64,000 nt of DNA from Maritalea mediterranea (GTDB lineage: Bacteria > Pseudomonadota > Alphaproteobacteria > Rhizobiales > Devosiaceae), in contig NZ_JAKGTI010000001.1 in assembly GCF_021568695.1 (NCBI RefSeq), positions 1,736,001 through 1,800,000 on the forward strand, in the 5' to 3' direction. Below, piece after piece: positions 58,292 through 64,000 of the stretch. Each line of letters opens with the position of its first letter. Within the stretch, counting starts at the first letter, position 1. The notes beneath the pieces were generated by a model, which was not told where the DNA came from, searched no databases, and saw only the letters and a list, made by a program, of their open reading frames with translations. Position numbers and translations under genes: made by a program.

Positions 58292-59710
58292 ATGAGCAAA
58301 CAAGTCATCACCCGCTTTGCCCCTTCGCCCACCGGTTTTTTGCACATCGGCAATGCCCGCACCGCGCTGTTCAACTGGGCGCTGGCCAAGTCCACTGGTG
58401 GACAGATGTTGTTGCGCATTGAAGATACCGACAAGGCACGGTCTACCGAACCGGCCATCCGCGCCATTATCGACGGTTTGGAGTGGATGGGTATCGATTA
58501 TGACGGTGAGCCGGTGATGCAATCCGAAAATGAGGAGCGGCACAAAGAAGTCGCTTATCAATTGCTTGAAAATGGCCACGCTTATAAATGCTATTGCACC
58601 GCTAAAGAGTTAGACGAAATGCGCGAAAAAGCCCGCGCCGAAGGCCGAAACGCCTTTTATGATCGGCGCTGGCGCGACAAAACTGATGCCGATGCACCTG
58701 AAGGCCAGCCCTACGTCATCCGGATCAAAGCCCCGCTTGAGGGCGAGATCGTGATTGACGATAAAGTGCAGGGCAAAGTCACCTTCAAGGCAGAAAACCT
58801 CGATGATTTCATCATCTTGCGGTCAGATGGTTCGCCTATCTATCAATTGGCCGTGGTGGTGGACGATCATGACATGGGCGTCACCCACATTATGCGCGGT
58901 GATGACCACCTCACCAATGCCGCCCGCCAGACCATCATCTATAATGCGCTGGGTTGGGACGTGCCGGTAATGGCGCACACACCGCTGATCCATGGACCGG
59001 ATGGGGCCAAATTGTCCAAACGCCACGGGGCGCTGGGCATCGGTGAATATCGGCGAATGGGCTATTTGCCAGAAACCATTCGCAACTATTTTGCCCGTCT
59101 CGGCTGGTCTCATGGCGATGACGAAATCTTCAGCTCCGAGCAATTTATTGAGTGGTTCTCCTTTGAGGGGCTGAATAAAGCGGGCGCCCGCATGGATTTT
59201 GCCAAGCTGGAAAACATGAACGCCCACTATATCAAGGAAGCGGATGATGCGCGGCTTTATGATCTGATGGTTGGTTTGGCCGACGAACTGAGCTTTGAAG
59301 TGCAAAAGGCGGGCCTTGAAGCCCATAAAGAAACCGTCTTGCGCGCCCTGTCTTTGCTCAAGCCGCGGGCCAAAACCATACTCGATCTGATCACCGGCGC
59401 TGAATTCATTTTTGCCCAGCGCCCGCTGCAGTTCGAAGAAAAGGCCCAAAATGCCCTAGATGCGGATGCCGTAGAAATGCTGCGGGCGCTTGAACCTGAA
59501 CTCGAAGCCCTTGAGAGCTGGGATCACGACACCATCAGCGACACGATGCGCAATTTCGCTGAAGCAAAAGAGCTGAAATTCGGCAAGGTCGCACAACCTT
59601 TGCGGGCTGCGCTTACAGGCAAGGCCGCCTCACCCGGCTGCTTTGATGTGCTTGAACTGTTCGGCAAGGCAGAGAGCCTGTCCCGTCTTAAAGAGACGAC
59701 TAAGGTATAA
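58292..59710 (+). CDS. gltX: Glutamyl-tRNA synthetase
   Basis: A 472-residue class I aminoacyl-tRNA synthetase charging tRNA-Glu (and possibly tRNA-Gln). The HIGH-type motif is TGFLHIGNARTALFNW (HIGN at residues 18-21) and the KMSKS-type motif is GAKLSKRHGALG near 238-248. The ORF runs 52 codons further upstream, but ATG 58292 is the start: MSKQVITRFAPSPTG is the normal N terminus. The reading frame would otherwise run into the divergent comEC start. The C-terminal anticodon-binding region is complete. Confidence 0.98.
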   Translation: MSKQVITRFAPSPTGFLHIGNARTALFNWALAKSTGGQMLLRIEDTDKARSTEPAIRAIIDGLEWMGIDYDGEPVMQSENEERHKEVAYQLLENGHAYKCYCTAKELDEMREKARAEGRNAFYDRRWRDKTDADAPEGQPYVIRIKAPLEGEIVIDDKVQGKVTFKAENLDDFIILRSDGSPIYQLAVVVDDHDMGVTHIMRGDDHLTNAARQTIIYNALGWDVPVMAHTPLIHGPDGAKLSKRHGALGIGEYRRMGYLPETIRNYFARLGWSHGDDEIFSSEQFIEWFSFEGLNKAGARMDFAKLENMNAHYIKEADDARLYDLMVGLADELSFEVQKAGLEAHKETVLRALSLLKPRAKTILDLITGAEFIFAQRPLQFEEKAQNALDADAVEMLRALEPELEALESWDHDTISDTMRNFAEAKELKFGKVAQPLRAALTGKAASPGCFDVLELFGKAESLSRLKETTKV

Positions 59711-59718
59711 ATACTTAG

Positions 59719-59772
59719 GGTATCGGAAGTTTCCCCATTGGTAACTTGCTAAACGGGGGTAAATCCGATACC
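59719..59772 (+). promoter_or_regulatory. Long hairpin in the gltX-gltA gap
   Basis: GGTATCGGA (59719-59727) and TCCGATACC (59764-59772) are a perfect inverted repeat, with CCCC/GGGG pairing further inside, so the 54-base segment can fold as one stem with a loop of about 20 bases. No T-tract follows. It is 8 nt after the gltX stop and 90 nt before gltA, and may be a gltX terminator or a structured gltA leader. Confidence 0.5.
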
Positions 59773-59861
59773 TGAAAGCCAACCCAATCCTTGGGCAGAC
59801 AAGTTCACGTTAGTGGGGACGTAGACTTTAGTCATTTTTGAATCTTGAAGGAGGCCTAACC

Positions 59862-61151
59862 ATGACCGATCGGATTGCAAAATTAGAGCTAAATGGCGAA
59901 AGCTATGAGTTCCCAGTTCTGTCCGGCACTGTCGGACCGGACGTGATCGACATTCGCACTCTCTATGCCAAAACCGGGCATTTCACGTTTGATCCGGGCT
60001 ACACATCTACCGGCTCAACTGAATCTGGCATCACCTATATTGATGGTGGCCAGGGCACGCTGCTTTATCGCGGTTATCCAATTGAGCAATTGGCTGAAAA
60101 GTCCAGCTTCCTTGAAGTTTCCTATTTGTTGTTGAATGGCGAATTGCCCAGCAAGGCTGAGTTTGCGGAATTTGAAGAAAAGATCACGCGCCACACAATG
60201 CTCCACGAGCAGATGGTGAAGTTCTTTGAAGGCTTCCGCCGCGACGCGCACCCCATGGCCATCATTTGTGGCGCAGTGGGCGCAATGTCTGCCTTTTATC
60301 ATGACTCAACGGACATCACAGATCCGAAACAGCGTGTCATCGCCTCCCATCGCTTGATCGCGAAGATGCCAACGATCGCTGCTTGGGCCTATAAATATTC
60401 TGTGGGCCAGCCCTTCATTTATCCGCGCAACGATTTGGGCTTTGCCGCCAACTTCCTGCGCATGTGTTTTGCCGTACCGGCGGAAGAATATGTGGTGTCA
60501 CCCACCATGGCCCGGGCAATGGACCGTATTTTCACGCTCCACGCCGATCACGAGCAAAACGCTTCCACCTCCACCGTGCGTCTGGCAGGGTCATCCCACG
60601 CAAACCCATTTGCCTGTATCGCTGCTGGCGTGGCCTCACTTTGGGGCCCGGCCCATGGCGGTGCAAACGAAGCTTGCTTGAACATGTTGCGCGAAATTGG
60701 CTCTGTGGATCGCATTCCTGAGTTTATTGAACGTGCGAAAGACAAGAACGATCCATTCCGGCTGATGGGCTTTGGCCACCGCGTTTATAAAAATTTCGAC
60801 CCGCGCGCGAAAGTGATGCAACAAACTGCACACGAAGTACTGTCTGAGCTGGGCGTGGAAAACAACCCCACCCTGCAAGTGGCTCAAGAGCTTGAGCGGA
60901 TCGCGTTGGAAGATGATTACTTCATCGAGAAAAAGCTTTATCCGAACGTCGATTTCTATTCCGGCATTATTTTGGATGCGATTGGTTTCCCAACATCCAT
61001 GTTCACTGCCATCTTTGCGCTGGCACGGACTGTTGGCTGGATTTCTCAGTGGAAAGAAATGATCGACGATCCAAAACAAAAAATCGGCCGCCCGCGTCAA
61101 TTGTACACTGGTGCCACTGCCCGCGATTATATCGACATTTCCGAGCGCTAA
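59862..61151 (+). CDS. gltA: Citrate synthase
   Basis: A 429-residue type II (hexameric) citrate synthase condensing oxaloacetate and acetyl-CoA at the entry of the TCA cycle. The active-site regions [47 protein letters not shown] and [12 protein letters not shown] are present. The start is ATG 59862, just after GAAGGAGG; the ORF is open 8 codons further upstream. It is convergent with lpxB, with 3 nt between the two stop codons. Its own terminator lies inside lpxB. Confidence 0.98.
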   Translation: MTDRIAKLELNGESYEFPVLSGTVGPDVIDIRTLYAKTGHFTFDPGYTSTGSTESGITYIDGGQGTLLYRGYPIEQLAEKSSFLEVSYLLLNGELPSKAEFAEFEEKITRHTMLHEQMVKFFEGFRRDAHPMAIICGAVGAMSAFYHDSTDITDPKQRVIASHRLIAKMPTIAAWAYKYSVGQPFIYPRNDLGFAANFLRMCFAVPAEEYVVSPTMARAMDRIFTLHADHEQNASTSTVRLAGSSHANPFACIAAGVASLWGPAHGGANEACLNMLREIGSVDRIPEFIERAKDKNDPFRLMGFGHRVYKNFDPRAKVMQQTAHEVLSELGVENNPTLQVAQELERIALEDDYFIEKKLYPNVDFYSGIILDAIGFPTSMFTAIFALARTVGWISQWKEMIDDPKQKIGRPRQLYTGATARDYIDISER

Positions 61152-61154
61152 GCG

Positions 61155-62246
61155 CTAGAGATAAGACAATATCCGGTCAACCGGATCCTGACGGGGCGCC
61201 TCTGGCGCCCCTTTTTGCATCAGCTCGCGTATTTCAGCAAATCCATCGCGCTGTCGCGCCCGCGTTGGTTCATCCTGCGCCAGCAATTCAGCAGCATGGC
61301 CAAGCTCAGCTAAGCGCGGCGTGGTCCCCACAATCTCAGGCACCAGCTCGCGCCCCAATAAAATGTTCGGCAACCCAACCAATGGGCGCCCTGCCTGCTC
61401 ATAATGCGCGCCCAGTTTTTTATCGGCGACATAGAAAAGCACATGCGGCACGTCAGCAAATGCCAGTTCCAGAGTAACTGTACCGCTTACCGCGAGGGCC
61501 ATTTTTGCGCGCGACAGCGCCGCTTCAAACGCAGCACGCCCGCTGGTCACCGATATGTCATGCCCCTTTAATTGATGGATCAGACGCGAGCGCAAATGCT
61601 CGACAGTGGCCAGATCAATTTGATCGAATTCCTGAAGATCGGCAGCAACCTTAAGCAATGATCCCAAATTGCGATCCAGTTCCCCTTGCCGGGATCCAGG
61701 CAGCAACAAGAGATGATCAGACTTCTCATTGGCCCCAATTCCGGACAACCGTTCACCACTATGCCCCACATAGGTACAGCTTGGACCGCCCAGCTTTTCA
61801 AAAACCTTGGGCTCAAAAGGCAATACTGAAAGGATTTCATTATAGAGCGGCCTTATCTTCGCCGCCCGTTCCGGGCGCCAGGCCCAAACCGATGGCGCGA
61901 CATATAGGATAATGGGCACATTCGGCAAATGCTTGCGGACACCGGCGGCCACCCGCTGTGAAAATTCCTGCGAGTCGACAAGCAGCACAATATCCGGTTT
62001 TTGGCGCACAATGGCGTCGACCGTCTGCTTCAGTCGCCACAATAAGAGCGGCAACCGCAAATAAACATCGCGCCAGCCCATCACTGCCAAATCAGACATG
62101 GGAAACAAGGTTTTTACGCCTGCTGCCTGTAACGCCGGTCCTCCAACGCCAAACAACTCGACATCTTTTTGCTCGGCGAGCCTGTCCACAAGACCTGCGG
62201 CCAATTTATCGCCGGAGCTTTCTCCTGCAACCACGAACAGCCGCAT
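61155..62246 (-). CDS. lpxB: Lipid-A-disaccharide synthase
   Basis: A 363-residue membrane-associated glycosyltransferase that joins lipid X and UDP-2,3-diacylglucosamine. It has the N-terminal FVVAGESSGDKLAAGLV, VDSQEFSQRVA, APSVWAWRPERAAKI and the C-terminal YVADKKLGAHYEQAGRP. The start is ATG 62246, sharing one base with the lpxI stop (TGATG); the ORF extends 13 codons further into lpxI but that part is not LpxB-like. The coding end carries the gltA terminator hairpin, encoding a segment near GAPEAPRQ. Confidence 0.96.
   Translation of the reverse strand: MRLFVVAGESSGDKLAAGLVDRLAEQKDVELFGVGGPALQAAGVKTLFPMSDLAVMGWRDVYLRLPLLLWRLKQTVDAIVRQKPDIVLLVDSQEFSQRVAAGVRKHLPNVPIILYVAPSVWAWRPERAAKIRPLYNEILSVLPFEPKVFEKLGGPSCTYVGHSGERLSGIGANEKSDHLLLLPGSRQGELDRNLGSLLKVAADLQEFDQIDLATVEHLRSRLIHQLKGHDISVTSGRAAFEAALSRAKMALAVSGTVTLELAFADVPHVLFYVADKKLGAHYEQAGRPLVGLPNILLGRELVPEIVGTTPRLAELGHAAELLAQDEPTRARQRDGFAEIRELMQKGAPEAPRQDPVDRILSYL
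61193..61216 (+). terminator. gltA intrinsic terminator embedded in lpxB
   Basis: GGGGCGCC (61193-61200) and GGCGCCCC (61204-61211) form a perfect 8-bp stem with a TCT loop, followed by TTTTT (61212-61216). It is oriented to end the plus-strand gltA transcript and lies within the coding end of the convergent lpxB gene. A second perfect hairpin, ATCCGGT/ACCGGAT, lies at 61171-61186. Confidence 0.85.
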
Positions 62247-63043
62247 CAGCCTGCCCCCAAAATGGTGACGCCATGCCGCTGGCACACATTCTCCATTTGA
62301 TCCTGGTCGAGAACCAACGTGGCCCCCGCTTCAACGATGATGAGTTTGATATCAGCCGCTGCTGCCATCTCCACCGTGTGCTGCCCAATAGTGGGCAAAT
62401 CCCCAACCCCGCTTTGTTGCGGCTTTTTAACCTTCACCAAAGCCAACGGTGCCGCAAAGCAGCTCTCGTTGCCGATGGCGCGCATGCGCAACAACAAAGC
62501 GTCTGTGCCACCAATATCCTCGCCCGCGACAGGCTGCAGCCCGGCGAACACCAGCGACTGCCCCAAATCGGTTTGGCCAAACAAATGGGTGACAGTCAAC
62601 AAGCGCTCAATATGGGCTTCTGTTTGGGGATGTGGCGGTCCGAACAGGTGACCTGACTTAGCGAGCAAATCCTGTGCAAATTCCTGTACACCTATCGGTG
62701 TTGCCCCGATTTGGGCAGCGACATCGCCAAATGCCCGCTCCAACCCAAGATCAGATGTCCCGTCCTCCGCGTCCACATTGGGCGAGATGGTGCGTACCAT
62801 GCGCTCCCGACGGGACTGAGGTAGATCAACCCGACCCGCCACACAAATATGTGTTGGCGCGTGCGCTTTGGCGGCTTGGATTGATGCCGACAGGTTATCG
62901 AGATCAAACAGCGGCAGGTCTGGCCAAGCCGCAGGCACCAAAGCCATGGGGACAATGCGGGCCGCCCCGTATCTCCTCTGCGCCGCCTGCAAGGCGACAT
63001 TGGCCAACGCCCCTTCGCCCAAAAGCAGCGCCAGTTTGGTCAT
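62246..63043 (-). CDS. lpxI: UDP-2,3-diacylglucosamine pyrophosphatase LpxI
   Basis: A 265-residue enzyme that hydrolyses UDP-2,3-diacylglucosamine to lipid X, replacing the unrelated LpxH in alphaproteobacteria. The N-terminal half contains LLLGEGALANVALQAAQ, and the C-terminal half has TDALLLRM, the metal-site-type PTIGQHTVEMAAAADIK and IIVEAGATLVLDQDQM. It overlaps lpxA by 4 nt and lpxB by 1 nt, giving the conserved lpxA-lpxI-lpxB order in transcription. Confidence 0.94.
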   Translation of the reverse strand: MTKLALLLGEGALANVALQAAQRRYGAARIVPMALVPAAWPDLPLFDLDNLSASIQAAKAHAPTHICVAGRVDLPQSRRERMVRTISPNVDAEDGTSDLGLERAFGDVAAQIGATPIGVQEFAQDLLAKSGHLFGPPHPQTEAHIERLLTVTHLFGQTDLGQSLVFAGLQPVAGEDIGGTDALLLRMRAIGNESCFAAPLALVKVKKPQQSGVGDLPTIGQHTVEMAAAADIKLIIVEAGATLVLDQDQMENVCQRHGVTILGAG

Positions 63044-63846
63044 GACCCTACATCAACCCCATTTTTCGGCATACAAATAGCCCGCTCAGAAGGTTTGCGC
63101 ACAAAAGCAACCACATCTTCCACCAACTTGTGGCCTTCAAACAGCTCAGCCGCGTCTTCCACGCGCTCGCGTAACGTGCCTTCGTTGGAAAAAATCATGC
63201 GGTAAGCTGCGCGCAGGGTGTGGATCTCTTCGCGATCAAAATTGCGGCGCTTTAGTCCCACAAGATTAAGACCGCCGAGATAGGCGCGATTCCCCAATAC
63301 TGAGCCATAGGGAATAACATCATTTTCCACCATGCTCATAGCACCGACAAAGGCATGGGCGCCGATACGCACAAATTGATGCACCCCACTCAAGCCACCC
63401 ACAATGGCATGACTGTCCACCAGGCAATGGCCGGCCAGAGTGGATTGGTTCACCATGATCACATGGTCGCCCAAGTGGCAATCATGCGCCACATGCGCCC
63501 CAGCCATCAACAAAACGTGGTCGCCAATGCGGGTTTCTAACCCACCACCTGATGTGCCCGGATTGATGGTCACATGCTCGCGAATGGTGCAGTAATCGCC
63601 AATGCTGAGGCAACTCTCTTCGCCGGAATATTTCAAATCCTGGGGCCGGTGCCCCACAGAGGCGAAGGGGAAGATTTCAGCATTGGTGCCAATTGTGGTG
63701 CGCCCCTTAAGAACGACGTGCGAATGCAATATAGAATCGTCACCAACGCGCACCGGCCCTTCCAGCACACAAAATGGGCCGACCTGAACATTGCGCCCAA
63801 GTTCAACTTCAGGTGAAACAACAGCTGTTGGATGAATAGTGGTCAT
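63040..63846 (-). CDS. lpxA: UDP-N-acetylglucosamine acyltransferase
   Basis: A 268-residue left-handed beta-helix enzyme catalysing the first step of lipid A synthesis. Hexapeptide repeats run from about residue 5 to 185 (VVSPEVELGRNVQVGPFCVL, and so on). The catalytic His lies in VLLMAGAHVAHDCHLGD, and the C-terminal helices include RREEIHTLRAAYRMIF-type sequence. It overlaps lpxI by 4 nt and follows fabZ by 2 nt, the usual fabZ-lpxA pair. Confidence 0.97.
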   Translation of the reverse strand: MTTIHPTAVVSPEVELGRNVQVGPFCVLEGPVRVGDDSILHSHVVLKGRTTIGTNAEIFPFASVGHRPQDLKYSGEESCLSIGDYCTIREHVTINPGTSGGGLETRIGDHVLLMAGAHVAHDCHLGDHVIMVNQSTLAGHCLVDSHAIVGGLSGVHQFVRIGAHAFVGAMSMVENDVIPYGSVLGNRAYLGGLNLVGLKRRNFDREEIHTLRAAYRMIFSNEGTLRERVEDAAELFEGHKLVEDVVAFVRKPSERAICMPKNGVDVGS

Positions 63847-63848
63847 CT

Positions 63849-64000
63849 TTATTCGTCGCGCACAATCATTGCACCGACTTCGGCCTCTGCGACCACAACA
63901 CCATTCACCATTGCCCGCGCTTCATAGCGCCCAACAGTGCGACGACGATGTGCCTTTTTAATATGATACTCCAACACATCGCCAGGCCCAGCCGGTTTGC
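63849..64000 (-). CDS. fabZ: 3-hydroxyacyl-ACP dehydratase FabZ, C-terminal part
   Basis: The window ends inside this gene; only the last 50 codons are seen. The translation ends KPAGPGDVLEYHIKKAHRR...EARAMVNGVVVAEAEVGAMI, closely matching the C terminus of FabZ hotdog-fold dehydratases, including the AEAEV strand. The stop codon lies 2 nt before the lpxA ATG. FabZ and LpxA draw on the same 3-hydroxyacyl-ACP pool, which explains their pairing. Confidence 0.92.
   Translation of the reverse strand, partial: KPAGPGDVLEYHIKKAHRRRTVGRYEARAMVNGVVVAEAEVGAMIVRDE

Overview
The window is a stretch of alphaproteobacterial chromosome, most likely from a member of the Hyphomicrobiales (Rhizobiales); a marine Devosiaceae/Maritalea-like organism would fit. 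The evidence is gene content and order: ntrB-ntrC-ntrY-ntrX behind dusB, a fused ispDF, pdhA-pdhB-pdhC with lpd and lipA, a ppiD-like gene leading into trp and molybdopterin genes, lexA-comEC-gltX-gltA, and lpxB-lpxI-lpxA-fabZ. LexA boxes of the alphaproteobacterial GAAC-N7-GAAC type agree. The organism name is inference; no rRNA or tRNA gene was found.

1-9.5 kb is a catabolic/accessory region: a LacI-type regulator, a GSU2403-type nucleotidyltransferase-fold protein, a MarR-like regulator, a complete TRAP transporter (dctP, dctQ, dctM) and, divergent from it, a fused HyuA-HyuB (oxoprolinase/hydantoinase-like) enzyme. 9.5-12.6 kb is a mobile-element scar with an intact IS30-family element next to an intact ISNCY-family element, then a small unknown gene.

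12.9-31.6 kb is core chromosome: mazG, hflX-hfq, trkA-trkH, a 282-bp palindromic repeat whose end forms the ntrX stop codon, ntrX/ntrY, ntrC/ntrB/dusB, ispDF-cinA, ratA, lipA, lpd and a GDSL esterase. 31.6-41.7 kb continues on the minus strand with a secreted unknown protein, pdhC, pdhB (with its own lipoyl domain), pdhA, ftsB, eno, a rhodanese, a DUF4169 protein, pyrG, secG and tpiA. Several clear intrinsic terminators divide this run.

41.8-49.3 kb is a plus-strand operon: a PpiD-like foldase, trpE, trpG, trpD, trpC, moaC, moeA. 49.3-55.2 kb looks like a block inserted between moeA and lexA: a CHASE4-like/GGDEF diguanylate cyclase, a SitABCD-type Mn/Fe ABC transporter preceded by a Mur/Fur-like palindrome, a DUF1127-like small protein and about 500 bp of hairpin-rich DNA without a clear gene. 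55.3-64 kb returns to core genes: lexA with two SOS boxes, comEC, gltX, gltA and the lipid A run lpxB-lpxI-lpxA-fabZ (fabZ is cut by the window end).

I did not find a CRISPR array, prophage or recognisable defence island. The best leads are the 282-bp palindromic element, the degenerate AAA+ domain of NtrX, the structured region before lexA, the unassigned substrate of the TRAP/HyuAB locus, and the gltA terminator placed inside the lpxB coding sequence.
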